Assembly (NCBI GenBank): GCA_905221605.1
Contig: CAJNDS010002290.1
Coordinates: forward strand, 202,501 to 266,500
Direction: 5' to 3'
DNA from: Symbiodinium natans
Lineage: Eukaryota > Sar > Dinophyceae > Suessiales > Symbiodiniaceae
Length of the DNA stretch: 64,000 nt
Numbering within the stretch: the first letter of the stretch is position 1; each line of letters starts with the position of its first letter. The position numbers were made by a program, and so were the translations under genes. Shown here piece after piece: positions 11,534-24,100 of the stretch. The notes under the pieces were generated by a model. It saw only the letters and a list, made by a program, of their open reading frames with translations. It had not been told where the DNA came from and ran no database searches.

Positions 11534-13142
11534 GGAGGCCCATGCTGGCGAAGCCAGAATTGCTTGTGTTTTGCGGGCTTGAAAGTGGGGTCGCCCGACA
11601 GCCCCGTAACTTGGGCTTCGTCCTGGCGCTGAGCTGCAGGTCGTTGTTGTTTTTGGAAAGGAGTCACGCTTCAAGCTCTGGGAAGTTGACCAACGTGGCT
11701 TCAACGTTTTCTGTGGTTGCGCAGAGAGAGGTCGCCTGCTAGACATTACAGAAATCAGAACTTGTGGCGGGCTTGGGTTTGGACGGTGGAGGTATTGAAG
11801 CGTGTTGCGCCTGCCCGGAGCTTAAGTTGCCACGCGCCCAACGAAGAAGAAGATATAGGGAAAGGCCGATGCCAGCGAAAGCCTTGTGAACGTCAGTTCG
11901 TCTTCTCCATTGAAGTGCACGTTGAGGTTTAAATGGTTGGGAGCGTTCACTTGGCTTACACGCAACATCATCTTCGAGCCTCAGACTTTGCTGAAGGCTT
12001 CCAAGCCTTTGGAGGCCGGTCCGAGGCCTCCTCCAGTTGAACAGGGCGTGATTTTGTTTGCTTGCCCGCTGGAGACCGACATCAGCTTGCAATGTCACGC
12101 AGAGTACTTCTCTCAGGACTTTCGCGTGCCCGTCGAAATCTTTGAAAGCTCAGGATCATCGAGGACTTATTTGAGGCCCGTCGAGAAGTCTGAAGTTAAA
12201 GCTTGCGGCAGCAAGAATAGCTTTTGCAGGATCATCTTAAGCGGTCGAGGCCCCTTCGAGGTCCGTCGTGATGTTTTGAATAGAGTGAGAATGAAGAGGA
12301 CTTGGAGCCAGCTGCGGCTTAAAATTCTTTTCACGGGAAAGAAGAGAGACAACCAGGGTTCGTCCGGGCTCGAGGCTTTGCGGGGACCCCTTTAATAGTA
12401 TTATAAGCCCCGGTCCCCGAGGCCTCGTAATCTTTCAAGCTAAAGGGGTTTTGGGATTTTGTGGAGGCCTCGCCAGGCCTCGAAAGGCCTCGAAACCCCA
12501 TGAGTGAGGCCTCGAAACCCCATGAGTAAGGTTTGGGGAGGCCTCGGAAGGCCTCGAACCCCGCAGGGTGAGGCCTCAGAGGCCTTGCAATATCGCGTAC
12601 ACATGTTTGCAAAAGTTGCCAGTTTGCGCAAGTCCAAATCTGGGGTCGAAAAATCTCAACAATTCTGGCTTCGCGTGCGTGGGCCTCCCCTGTGCACGTT
12701 TCTCTCATGTTGACCAGATCGCTCACTTCCACAAGAAAGCTGCCTGCGGAGGTCGTGGTTCTCAGTTTTCCGCTTTGAGCGCTTGTCTGTGGGCCCCGAG
12801 TAAAAAGCGCGAGATTGAGCCTAAAAATAGAAGAATTCGCGGCCCCAAAATTGGGGCCGCCAGGCGGACTCAATTTTGGGGTCGCGGTTTCACAACCCCC
12901 GTATTTAGTTCCAAGTTGTACTGCAGGAACTGGGCCCATTTCGCGGCCCCATTTTTGGGGCCGCGAGACGGCCCCGTTTTTTGGCCCCGAATTTGCGCCC
13001 GTGCAACCGGCTCTCGTTGGCTGCGCCCCTGCCCTTGTTCCAGTAACTTTGGGCAGCGTCGTGGTGAGCGCACGGGGGGGCTGGTCCGAAGCAGCAGCGT
13101 GCGCGTCTTTATAATGTTGCAGTGAGGCAGAACTGCAACTGC
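11534..13142 (+). repeat. Array unit 8
   Basis: Length 1609 bp. Its 3' part (12900-13142) carries the GGAACTGGG, GTTTTTTGGCC and shortened GCACGGGGGGG variants also seen in unit 5. Confidence 0.92.
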
Positions 13143-14774
13143 GGAGGCCCATGCTGGCGAAGCCAGAATTGCTTGTGTTTTGCGGGCTTGAAAGTGGGGT
13201 CGCCCGACAGCCCCGTAACTTGGGCTTCGTCCTGGCGCTGAGCTGCAGGTCGTTGTTGTTTTTGGAAAGGAGTCACGCTTCAAGCTCTGGGAAGTTGACC
13301 AACGTGGCTTCAACGTTTTCTGTGGTTGCGCAGAGAGAGGTCGCCTGCTAGACATTGCAGAAATCAGAACTTGTGGCGGGCTTGGGTTTGGACGGTGGAG
13401 GTATTTAAGCGTGTTGCGCCTGCCCGGAGCTTAAGTTGCCACGCGCCCAACGAAGAAGAAGATATAGGGAAAGGCCGATGCCAGCGAAAGCCTTGTGAAC
13501 GTCAGTTCGTCTTCTCCATTGAAGTGCACGTTGAGGTTTAAGTGGTTGGGAGCGTTCACTTGGCTTACACGCAACATCATCTTCGAGCCTCAGACTTTGC
13601 TGAAGGCTTCCAAGCCTTTGGAGGCCGGTCCGAGGCCTCCTCCAGTTGAACAGGGCGTGATTTTGTTTGCTTGCCCGCTGGAGACCGACATCAGCTTGCA
13701 ATGTCACGCAGAGTACTTCTCTCAGGACTTTCGCGTGCCCGTCGAAATCTTTGAAAGCTCAGGATCATCGAGGACTTATTTGAGGCCCGTCGAGAAGTCT
13801 GAAGTTAAAGCTTGCGGCAGCAAGAATAGCTTTTGCAGGATCATCTTAAGCGGTCGAGGCCCCTTCGAGGTCCGTCGTGATGTTTTGAATAGAGTGAGAA
13901 TGAAGAGGACTTGGAGCCAGCTGCGGCTTAAAATTCTTTTCACGGGAAAGAAGAGAGACAACCAGGGTTCGTCCGGGCTCGAGGCCTTGCGGGGACCCCT
14001 TTAATAGTATTATAAGCCCCGGTCCCCGAGGCCTCGTAATCTTTCAAGCTAAAGGGGTTTTGGGATTTTGTGGAGGCCTCGCGAGGCCTCGAAAGGCCTC
14101 GAAACCCCATGAGTGAGGCCTCGGGAGGCCTCGGAAGGCCTCGAAACCCCATGAGTGAAGGCCTCGGGAGGCCTCGGAAGGCCTCGAACCCCGCAGGGTG
14201 AGGCCTCAGAGGCCTTGCAATATCGCGTACACATGTTTGCAAAAGTTGCCAGTTTGCGCGAGTCCAAATCTGGGGTCGAAAAATCTCAACAATTCTGGCT
14301 TCGCGTGCGTGGGCCTCCCCTGTGCACGTTTCTCTCATGTTGACCAGATCGCTCACTTCCACAAGAAAGCTGCCTGCGGAGGTCGTGGTTCTCAGTTTTC
14401 CGCTTTGAGCGCTTGTCTGTGGGCCCCGAGTAAAAAGCGCGAGATTGAGCCTAAAAATAGAAGAATTCGCGGCCCCAAAATTGGGGCCGCCAGGCGGACT
14501 CAATTTTGGGGTCGCGGTTTCACAACCCCCGTATTTAGTTCCAAGTTGTACTGCAGGAACTCTGGGCCCATTTCGCGGCCCCATTTTTGGGGCCGCGAGA
14601 CGGCCCCGTTTTTTGGCCCCGAATTTGCGCCCGTGCAACCGGCTCTCGTTGGCTGCGCCCCTGCCCTTGTTCCAGTAACTTTGGGCAGCGTCGTGGTGAG
14701 CGCACGGGGGGGCTGGTCCGAAGCAGCAGCGTGCGCGTCTTTATAATGTTGCAGTGAGGCAGAACTGCAACTGC
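13143..14774 (+). repeat. Array unit 9
   Basis: Length 1632 bp, the longest unit because of additional AGGCCTCG blocks near 14100-14200. The 5' part shares GACATTGCAG and GGTATTTAAG with unit 5. It shares GCGAGGCCTCG and GAGGCCTTGCGG with unit 10. Confidence 0.92.
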
Positions 14775-16390
14775 GGAGGCCCATGCTGGCGAAGCCAGAA
14801 TTGCTTGTGTTTTGCGGGCTTGAAAGTGGGGTCGCCCGACAGCCCCGTAACTTGGGCTTCGTCCTGGCGCTGAGCTGCAGGTCGTTGTTGTTTTTGGAAA
14901 GGAGTCACGCTTCAAGCTCTGGGAAGTTGACCAACGTGGCTTCAACGTTTTCTGTGGTTGCGCAGAGAGAGGTCGCCTGCTAGACATTACAGAAATCAGA
15001 ACTTGTGGCGGGCTTGGGTTTGGACGGTGGAGGTATTGAAGCGTGTTGCGCCTGCCCGGAGCTTAAGTTGCCACGCGCCCAACGAAGAAGAAGATATAGG
15101 GAAAGGCCGATGCCAGCGAAAGCCTTGTGAACGTCAGTTCGTCTTCTCCATTGAAGTGCACGTTGAGGTTTAAGTGGTTGGGAGCGTTCACTTGGCTTAC
15201 ACGCAACATCATCTTCGAGCCTCAGACTTTGCTGAAGGCTTCCAAGCCTTTGGAGGCCGGTCCGAGGCCTCCTCCAGTTGAACAGGGCGTGATTTTGTTT
15301 GCTTGCCCGCTGGAGACCGACATCAGCTTGCAATGTCACGCAGAGTACTTCTCTCAGGACTTTCGCGTGCCCGTCGAAATCTTTGAAAGCTCAGGATCAT
15401 CGAGGACTTATTTGAGGCCCGTCGAGAAGTCTGAAGTTAAAGCTTGCGGCAGCAAGAATAGCTTTTGCAGGATCATCTTAAGCGGTCGAGGCCCCTTCGA
15501 GGTCCGTCGTGATGTTTTGAATAGAGTGAGAATGAAGAGGACTTGGAGCCAGCTGCGGCTTAAAATTCTTTTCACGGGAAAGAAGAGAGACAACCAGGGT
15601 TCGTCCGGGCTCGAGGCCTTGCGGGGACCCCTTTAATAGTATTATAAGCCCCGGTCCCCGAGGCCTCGTAATCTTTCAAGCTAAAGGGGTTTTGGGATTT
15701 TGTGGAGGCCTCGCGAGGCCTCGAAAGGCCTCGAAACCCCATGAGTGAGGCCTCGAAACCCCATGAGTAAGGTTTGGGGAGGCCTCGGAAGGCCTCGAAC
15801 CCCGCAGGGTGAGGCCTCAGAGGCCTTGCAATATCGCGTACACATGTTTGCAAAAGTTGCCAGTTTGCGCAAGTCCAAATCTGGGGTCGAAAAATCTCAA
15901 CAATTCTGGCTTCGCGTGCGTGGGCCTCCCCTGTGCACGTTTCTCTCATGTTGACCAGATCGCTCACTTCCACAAGAAAGCTGCCTGCGGAGGTCGTGGT
16001 TCTCAGTTTTCCGCTTTGAGCGCTTGTCTGTGGGCCCCGAGTAAAAAGCGCGAGATTGAGCCTAAAAATAGAAGAATTCGCGGCCCCAAAATTGGGGCCG
16101 CCAGGCGGACTCAATTTTGGGGTCGCGGTTTCACAACCCCCGTATTTAGTTCCAAGTTGTACTGCAGGAACTCTGGGCCCATTTCGCGGCCCCATTTTTG
16201 GGGCCGCGAGACGGCCCCGTTTATTGGCCCCGAATTTGCGCCCGTGCAACCGGCTCTCGTTGGCTGCCCCTGCCCTTGTTCCAGTAACTTTGGGCAGCGT
16301 CGTGGTGAGCGCACGGGGCACGGGGGGGCTGGTCCGAAGCAGCAGCGTGCGCGTCTTTATAATGTTGCAGTGAGGCAGAACTGCAACTGC
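14775..16390 (+). repeat. Array unit 10
   Basis: Length 1616 bp. It carries the 2-bp deletion GGCTGCCCCTG (near 16265) that otherwise occurs only in unit 6 (near 9790). Confidence 0.92.
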
Positions 16391-17658
16391 GGAGGCCCAT
16401 GCTGGCGAAGCCAGAATTGCTTGTGTTTTGCGGGCTTGAAAGTGGGATCGCCCGACAGCTTCGTCCTGGCGCTGAGCTGCAGGTCGTTGTTGTTTTTGAA
16501 AAGGAGTCACGCTTCAAGCTCTGGGAAGTTGACCAACGTGGCTTCAACGTTTTCTGTGGTTGCGCAGAGAGAGGTCGCCTGCTAGACATTACAGAAATCA
16601 GAACTTGTGGCGGGCTTGGGTTTGGACGGTGGAGGTATTGAAGCGTGTTGCGCCTGCCCGGAGCTTAAGTTGCCACGCGCCCAACGAAGAAGAAGATATA
16701 GGGAAAGGCCGATGCCAGCGAAAGCCTTGTGAACGTCAGTTCGTCTTCTCCATTGAAGTGCACGTTGAGGTTTAAGTGGTTGGGAGCGTTCACTTGGCTT
16801 ACACGCAACATCATCTTCGAGCCTCAGACTTTGCTGAAGGCTTCCAAGCCTTTGGAGGCCGGTCCGAGGCCTCCTCCAGTTGAACAGGGCGTGATTTTGT
16901 TTGCTTGCCCGCTGGAGACCGACATCAGCTTGCAATGTCACGCAGAGTACTTCTCTCAGGACTTTCGCGTGCCCGTCGAAATCTTTGAAAGCTCAGGATC
17001 ATCGAGGACTTATTTGAGGCCCGTCGAGAAGTCTGAAGTTAAAGCTTGCGGCAGCAAGAATAGCTTTTGCAGGATCATCTTAAGCGGTCGAGGCCCCTTC
17101 GAGGTCCGTCGTGATGTTTTGAATAGAGTGAGAATGAAGAGGACTTGGAGCCAGCTGCGGCTTAAAATTCTTTTCACGGGAAAGAAGAGAGACAACCAGG
17201 GTTCGTCCGGGCTCGAGGCTTTGCGGGGACCCCTTTAATAGTATTATAAGCCCCGGTCCCCGAGGCCTCGTAATCTTTCGAGCTAAAGGGGTTTTGGGAT
17301 TTTGTGGAGGCCTCGCCAGGCCTCGAAAGGCCTCGAAACCCCATGAGTGAGGCCTCGAAACCCCATGAGTAAGGTTTGGGGAGGCCTCGGAAGGCCTCGA
17401 ACCCCGCAGGGTGAGGCCTCAGAGGCCTTGCAATATCGCGTACACATGTTTGCAAAAGTTGCCAGTTTGCGCAAGTCCAAATCTGGGGTCGAAAAATCTC
17501 AACAATTCTGGCTTCGCGTGCGTGGGCCTCCCCTGTGCACGTTTCTCTCATGTTGACCAGATCGCTCACTTCCACAAGAAAGCTGCCTGCGGAGGTCGTG
17601 GTTCTCAGTTTTCCGCTTTGAGCGCTTGTCTGTGGGCCCCGAGTAAAAAGCGCGAGAT
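16391..17658 (+). repeat. Array unit 11, left part (split by insertion)
   Basis: The unit continues at 26144-26479. The two parts sum to 1604 bp, the normal length allowing for a private deletion of about 14 bp near 16458. The break lies after GCGCGAGAT. Confidence 0.93.
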
Positions 17659-17983
17659 GCTTACTGTTCGCGAGCGAATTGTGTTTTATCGCTTGCTTCC
17701 AATAATGCCTTGCGAAAATACGGAATGCCGTTTGTTCGCTGTTTGAAGCCAAATGTTATTTTGATGCTTTGAATTTCACATGTCCAACACTTGCCTGTCG
17801 CATGGCCTGCATGTCTCCATCGTCAGCGAATGCAGAGTTGTGATGACTGTCGACAACTGTTGTGATGTGCCTTGGTAAGCAACCTGCCATGATACTTGGA
17901 TGCAACATTACGGGTGCTATGGCTGTCTTATGTGTGTTCCTTGAAGTGCAGCACTGGCTCATTGCACGTGCGAAAAATTTGTC
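17659..17983 (+). repeat. Shared left end, long element
   Basis: 325 bp matching 25301-25625 with one visible difference (CATCGTCAGC versus CATGGTCAGC). Confidence 0.93.
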
Positions 17984-18233
17984 AAACCGGGTCTTGGGCT
18001 CTAACAGGTCCTGCTTCAAACAGGCCCGGCTTCTAACCTTGGCCTTAGGCCCTGTGCAAGCTGCCTGCGTGAAGCAGGCAGTGGATGGGAGCTCGCCTCC
18101 GTGGGCAAGCGGCGATCAAATCGCCTGTGTGTTTGGGCGCCTCTGGACCGGCGGCTCCTACCACGCGCCCCTGCGCGTGTTTTTGTTCCGGCTTCTGCCT
18201 GGGTGTGGCTGTCCTTCTGTTGGCCATTAGCCT

Positions 18234-18434
18234 TTGCTAGCTTCCATGGGCTCCACGTGTGGACGCCGTGCGGCGTCAGAGCCGCTTGTCGAGCAGGATC
18301 CTGCGATTCCGGCCTGTCAGCAACTCTGTCAGCAGTGTGGCCGTAACGGTTGCATAAGGCACCGCATCAACCACAATCACCACTGGTGCGCACACTGTGT
18401 CATTGCTTGGTACCTGGCAGTCTACGACAGGTGA
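18234..18434 (+). CDS. Small Cys/His-rich frame in the long element
   Basis: A 66-codon frame. Residues of interest are CQQLCQQCGRNGCIRH followed by HNHHWCAHC, a C-x2-C ... H-x-HHWC-x2-C arrangement that could bind zinc. Its TGA (18432-18434) overlaps by one base the ATG of the next frame at 18434. The start at 18234 is TTG in the sequence, so the true beginning is uncertain; this could be the N-terminal part of the protein continued in the following frames after a frameshift. No family identified. Confidence 0.35.
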   Translation: MLASMGSTCGRRAASEPLVEQDPAIPACQQLCQQCGRNGCIRHRINHNHHWCAHCVIAWYLAVYDR

Positions 18435-18685
18435 TGGCGTCTCCTGAGCCCCCTGCCACCACTGCGCCCCCCACCGCCCTGACACCCCCCGGCATCAACC
18501 CGGTGTGTGTAGTCAAGCGCTTCAGGAAGGGGCTCCCCGGGCCGTCTCTAGCGGTCAAAAGGGGGGAAAATGCCACTAAAGGAGATGAGCCGGCAGACAG
18601 TAAGCGTGGCATCCAAACCTCAGAGGCTGTGAGATCTGAGCTTGGTGAGCCTAGCTGCCAGGCTTCCGATGCCCTGTGGGAATAG
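18434..18685 (+). CDS. Pro-rich frame in the long element
   Basis: An 83-residue frame starting MASPEPPATTAPP, low in complexity and rich in Pro, Ala and charged residues. It overlaps the next frame (from 18676) in another phase. The succession of small overlapping frames suggests a once continuous ORF1 broken by frameshifts, or spliced coding segments. Confidence 0.3.
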   Translation: MASPEPPATTAPPTALTPPGINPVCVVKRFRKGLPGPSLAVKRGENATKGDEPADSKRGIQTSEAVRSELGEPSCQASDALWE

Positions 18686-20463
18686 GAAGTGCCCAGTCAT
18701 CACAGTCTTTTGATGCGCTGCGTGGGAGTGATCCCGTTGATTTGGCGTCTGAGAAACCTGATGGCCAATCCATGGCCTCGGGATCTGGGCTTTGTGCGCC
18801 TGTTTATGGTCCAGCAGGGTTCCGTGTCAATGTTGGCTCCACCCTCACAGCACAGTCTGGTGCAGCGCTACGTGGGAGTGAAGCCGAAGATTTGGTGCCT
18901 GAGAAACCTGATGGCCAATCCTTAGATGATAGTGTCCGCTTGGGGTCCGTTCCTTCCGTTCAGCATAGGGATGCAACATGTACGACCGAAGCTAGGCTGA
19001 TGAATCGTGCTCTCCTGCTGAACCCGCCGTACGGCCGCCCAGGCCTGATGAGCTGAATGCATGCCCAGCCATGTGTGCCCCGCTACAGCCAAGCAGTGAC
19101 GTCATGCCTTGGGCCTTTGGGGGAGCTTGAGCACACAGCGTGTCGTGCTGGCGTTGTGAGGGATAAGTCACCCACTTGTCCGGGGGTTTCTGAAGCTTCC
19201 TCAAGCTCGATGCCTACGAAGGAAGGGGCGCCCCATGGGGTTGAGTCCGAACTTGGTGGCCGCAGCGTCCCATCGGTTTGTGACGCCAGACAACTTGATC
19301 ATCTGCGGGAGGATGGTAGCCCTGCACATAGTAGTTCGGATGCTGAAACTGTGAGTGTGCCGTATCCCGAGGTGCAGCTGGACTTTGATATGCGTCATGA
19401 TGCCCATGGCAAGCCAGTTCCTGTTCCCTGCAGCCCTCGGACCAGTGACTTTGGGGTTGAAGCCAAAACCGCTGTGTCAAATGCTGGTGGGACCAGCCCG
19501 GAGCCCAAATACCTTTCCCCTTGTGGTTATGTCACGTCCGCAAAACAGGCTACCCACTCACGGCTCGAGGTCCCTGCCGGTACTAGCCGCGCGCCATCCC
19601 TTCGCCCGTCACAAATCGGTGGGCTCAGCTCAAAATGCTCCTCGCACAAAGGTCCAGCTGTGTCGGGGCCTTCCGTTCAAGTTGTGCCCGCTCGCGCCAT
19701 GAGTGACGAAGTCCGACCAGGGCCAAGGCGGGTTTTCATGGGTTCAGCAGGTGTCCTTGATGTGCCCAGAAAGGTGTCAGCGCATGGACTGCAGCAAGTA
19801 GTAGCCCCCATGAGTTCGAGGCCTGTCTTTACCGGTCCAGGCTCCATTCCTCGGCGGACCGAATGTTTCCCCAAGCAAGCCACAGCTTCTCCTTGTGCCG
19901 AGGAAGCTGCTGCCTTGGTTCTGGAGAGCGTGTTCGGCACATCTGAAGCCCTGCTGCCCGGTGGTCGGCCACTGCCTCCTCGTCCGCCGACTCCTAAGCG
20001 GAAAAGGCTTGAGCCCGAGGACGTTAGCCGATCAAGTGACTCAGCCACATCTGGCGAGGGAGTCACGCTCACTCCGGAGAATGCGGAGGCATTTCTGGCC
20101 AGACTTGATGCCCGGCCAACGTGTCCTTCAGGTCACCCGTTGCTTTCCTTTGGTTCGCCTGAGCCAAACTGGTGGTGCAGCGTGTGCAAGAGGGAGTTTG
20201 CCACGCGGCGCTTGCTGTGGGGGTGCAGGGTCTGCGACTTTGACATTTGCGGAAATTGCTTGGCCAATCAGCGCAGTGGTCCCGCCATTCCTCCTGCCCC
20301 AGGTCAAGAAGCCAGTCAAGGTCCATCGTCCAGTGAGGCGAAGGCGTGGCCCTCGATAAAGCTCCTGCGTGCTTCAGGATTTTTGACAGGCAAAGACATG
20401 TTCCCGGATGACCTTCGTCTCGCCATGGAGGTGGATGGGCAAAACTTGTCGGTTTTGGGCTAG
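18676..20463 (+). pseudogene. ORF1 of the element: ZZ-like zinc-finger protein, interrupted
   Basis: One phase is open from 18676 to 20463 except for a TGA at 19054-19056. The longer right part (19057-20463, 468 codons) is mostly low-complexity and Ser/Pro-rich, then has a cysteine cluster. Counting from the ATG at 19057, C356, H360, C374, C377, C390, C393, C398 and C401 (motifs CPSGHPL, WWCSVCKREF, CRVCDFDICGNC) fit a ZZ-type or C1-like cross-brace zinc finger. Upstream of the stop there are two related blocks (ALRGS...EKPDGQS). ZZ fingers usually mediate protein contacts, so the role in the element is unknown. The in-frame stop and frame changes on both sides suggest decay. An intron or recoding at 19054 is possible, but I see no evidence for it. 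Confidence 0.5.
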
Positions 20464-21136
20464 CAGGGCGCCCGAGCTCAAAGGTGGGTTCCGGAAGGTG
20501 TACCATCTGAGGGGTGAAAAGCCAGCTGCCAATCTGGTGCTAAAGCTCGCTGGATGTGACGCCGACAATGTCAATGAAGTTCGAAGTGCTACTGCGTGCC
20601 CTGCGGCCTTTGCTCGCATCTTCGACAAAGGCTCCATTTGGGTGTCCCTGGGGGAGAAAGGCTTGTGCCAGGCCCATTATGTTGTTGCGGAACGCGCGAT
20701 CCCGTTGACCGCTTTGTTGGAAGGCCCCGCTCTGCCTCCCGCAGCATGCACTTCTCTGGCTTTCCAATGTTGTCGGGTTGTGCTTCAGGCCACTCTTGCT
20801 GGTATCAAATGCCGGGACCTTGGACAGAAACAGTGGGGCCTCAGAGTCCCACCAGGTTTCGACTTCCATGATGAGGTTTCCCTGCAGCAGGTGCGCAACA
20901 ACTTGGTGGGAGAGGGATTCACCCTCATCATCCTTGATGCCAATTGCTGCATCCCGGTGCCCCAAGCGGTTCTTTTGGGGCCGCGTAAAATGGCTTCCTA
21001 CTGGGCCCGCATAACAAGGCTAGTGGGTCCCTCCGCTAGTGAGCGGCTCCAAATGTTTCTCCGTGCTCATAACTTCGATGCCCGCAGTTGTCTTTCCGCT
21101 TTGACGCGCGATCACGTTACGGGGCCTTGTTCATGA
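20408..21136 (+). CDS. Protein-kinase-like frame in the long element
   Basis: A 242-codon frame overlapping the end of ORF1 in another phase. In order it shows GGFRKVYHL (glycine-loop-like), VLKLA with K46, VAERAIPL (hinge-like), KCRDLGQKQWGL with D137 in the position of HRDLKPEN, and LIILDANC with D177 in the DFG position. This order matches the protein kinase fold. The glycine loop is poor, HRD has become CRD, the catalytic-loop Asn is not in place and DFG is DAN, so an inactive or very diverged kinase-like domain is more likely than an active enzyme. The start codon is uncertain because the frame may be joined to ORF1 by frameshift or splicing. Family assignment is an inference from motif order only. 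Confidence 0.4.
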   Translation: MTFVSPWRWMGKTCRFWASRAPELKGGFRKVYHLRGEKPAANLVLKLAGCDADNVNEVRSATACPAAFARIFDKGSIWVSLGEKGLCQAHYVVAERAIPLTALLEGPALPPAACTSLAFQCCRVVLQATLAGIKCRDLGQKQWGLRVPPGFDFHDEVSLQQVRNNLVGEGFTLIILDANCCIPVPQAVLLGPRKMASYWARITRLVGPSASERLQMFLRAHNFDARSCLSALTRDHVTGPCS

Positions 21137-24100
21137 GCCGTGAACATTGCAGCTGTGTTTTGCATGTCTGCAACCCATATCCGATGGTCATCATGCTGTT
21201 GCCTCGAAACACAGGCAAAGCCAAGCTGGTGGTGCAGACGCGTTGCAAATGTGTTTGCAAAATCTGCAACCCATATCAGATGACCGTCGCAATGTTGCCA
21301 TGAAAGCATGGCTGACCCGAACCAATGATGAGGATGCGGTTTGCTAAGCAAGAAAAAGACATGAGCTTGTGCTCACACATGTATTGTATGTTGCAAGTTC
21401 ATGAGACGAGCAATGTTTGCTCAGCCAAGGGGCTATGAGGGTCTCATGAAATGGCACATGGTGCCTTTGTATGAGCCAAGGGGCTGTCATACAACATGGC
21501 CATGGTGCCAAATATGTCCATTGGACTATTGATGTTTATGCAAGGATGCAGGCTCAAAGCCGTGGTCATGTGTGCATGCCTTTCTGTAACCAATGAATGC
21601 TTGTGATGTTTGGTAGCCTCCTTGTGGAAACATGCCTGTAGAGCCATGCGGATTGACAAGCAATATCATGCTGTCTAGAGTGGTTGTGCATGCCATGTCT
21701 GTTGTGTCCGAGGCGACCCTGCATCCTGGTCAACGTGATGAACGTCCACCTGCAGACCCTTGTGACGCAAGCCATGTGTTGGGCGCACCGCCCCGCCTTC
21801 CAAACTCAGGTCCACCTTCCTGCTCCAGTGGCCAATTTGTCAGTGGTGGAAACAAGCAGAGGCGCGGTGTTATGCACCATGATGCCAACCCCTTGGTGCA
21901 CCCAGTGCTAGTCCCTGCCTACAGCCGAGCTTCGCAATTCCAATGACGCGCCATCCACCAAGAGACATATCTAAGCCTGTTTAGACGATCACTCATTCAT
22001 GGTCTCGCTGGACGGTCGCATCTGTGGCCGCGAGTGGTCTTGCCCGAGACCCAGCAGTGATGCTCCAACGGCCCCGCAGGGGTGCTTCCGTGTTTCGCCC
22101 GATTATCCTGTGGTCGGTGGAATCCCCGTGCTCTAATCTAGTGCTCCTCCTGCAGACTTTGCTTGCATGTGCGGAAGCGTTGCGCCTCCTGGCCCTGGTG
22201 GGCGAGTGTAGTTTGGTACCCTTCGTTTCGTGGTTGGATGCCGCTCATCCGTACCACACCGCAAGGCGGTGCATTGGTGCTTAGGTCAGGGCAGCATCTG
22301 ATTGGCAAAGGTGTTCTGGAAGGGGGGGGGTTGGGTGCAACGAGCCCGGGGGTCACCTGACCCCCTCCCCTAGGGTGCAGCAAACCCGTGACCTTGCCTG
22401 CATTCTGCTGCACCACACACGGAACATGCACAACACTGTGGTTTTAACAGCCGAGGGAACCGATCACATAACTTACGGCGTGATCATCGAAAGCGAAAGC
22501 CCTTGGTGTGGCTCGCCTCGCGTGGCCACGTGCTTTGGCTGTCGCAAGCCATAGTCATTGCTTTAAGGTCCGCGACGAATGCTGGGTCACTGGGCCTGGC
22601 CTTCAGACGAGTCATCTTATGCCCATGCAGTCTGTGTAATGTATGAGTGGCTCCTTGCACGTGGCTGGGGCCATGTAGCTGTCCCAATGAAGGGCCCTAG
22701 AGCGGACTTGCACAACGTCTGCCGACGCCTGTGCCGACCTCCTAAACGTGGCAGCTGCTGGGCTTGTGTCGCGTGCGAGCCATTTAGTGTGTTTGAGTCT
22801 TACTCGCTGAGCCCCCTTTGGTCTGGCCGCTATGGCGTCGGCTTCGCCCGCTGACGCTCACGAGCCCCTTTGGTCTGGCCGCTATGGCGTCGGCTTCGCC
22901 CGCTGACGCTCACGACCCGCTCCCAGGTTGTTACCCTGTCTGTCAAGACAGGACGTTGGACATGGTCTTGCAAGCACCTGCAATGACTCGCCAAGTGTGG
23001 TGCACTGACAGGGCCCCCTTGCATACTGTGCCCTGTCCGTGGGCCCGTGACGCTGAATTCCCTGTCTCAGCTTTCCCCACTGACCCTGCTGGTCAGTTGG
23101 TTCTGCGCTGCCAAAATGCTCTGCGCGGTTAAGTGGGGGGAGGTTTTGTGGTTTGGTTCGCGCAGCTGTGGTGGCTGCTGTTGGAGGTTCGGTGGTTTTG
23201 GTTTGCAACTGCGGTGGCTGCTATTTTGCGGTCTTGTTGGCACAACTGTGGTGGCTGCTGCTTTCGGCACAGCAGTGGTGGCTGCTGTTTCCGGTTACCT
23301 TGTGTGGTGGCCGGTGTGCGCCCGAGGTTTGGGTTGCCGATGTGCGCCCGAGGTTTGTGAACAGTTGGTTTGGCTAGGCGCCCGTACGTCTGTCCTTTTG
23401 ACCTGATGCATGGTTGGTCTCCTTGGGCCTGTTTTGGGTAGCCTGCGGGACTAGTGGACCGAACGCCTGGTGTGCTTTCGCCAGATCTTAAACCTCGGGG
23501 GGGGGGGCACGGGTAGTGGCCTCCGGCCTTCTGACCTGATGCAGGACTGAATCTCCCTGTGCCGTGTGAGATTGCCCATGGCCGGGTTTCCCTGTGCCTA
23601 GTTCGAATTGCCACGCGGGTCCCGCTGACCTGACGTCGGACGGGCCCTTCCTGAGTCTTGTCATGCGGTTGATACTCGACTCGTCTACTCAGCCTATCTC
23701 CTCGCGATTCGCCCGGCTTGGTCGCCCCCCCCTTTTTGCTCTCTTTGCAATGGATGCATGGACGGTGGAATTTCAGGTGTGCGACCTGGTGAAAGCTGGG
23801 ATACGTTGTGTCCTTCGTGATGCCGCAGGATCAGGTTCAGTGTGCCACGAGTCCTTGAGTGTCAAGGCCTGGAGTCTGTTTCGAGGGCCGTTCTCTGCCC
23901 TGAACTTTGTCTTCTGCGTGTCCGTACTGACAAAGTTGGTTTGCATATATGGTACCGGCTGGTGCGGATGTGAGACGCCTCCCGAGAGCCCGTGAGGGGG
24001 GGGGAGGTGGTATTCGGCCAATCGATTCGAGGCCATGTCAACTTTGAGCCCCGGCTCAGAACACGAGTCGGCTCCCGGGAAGGTGTGGAAGTACGACTGA

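Noticed and set aside
19054-19056. In-frame TGA in ORF1 as recoding (for example selenocysteine)
   Set aside because: No downstream structure or homologue supports recoding; neighbouring frame breaks make decay simpler.
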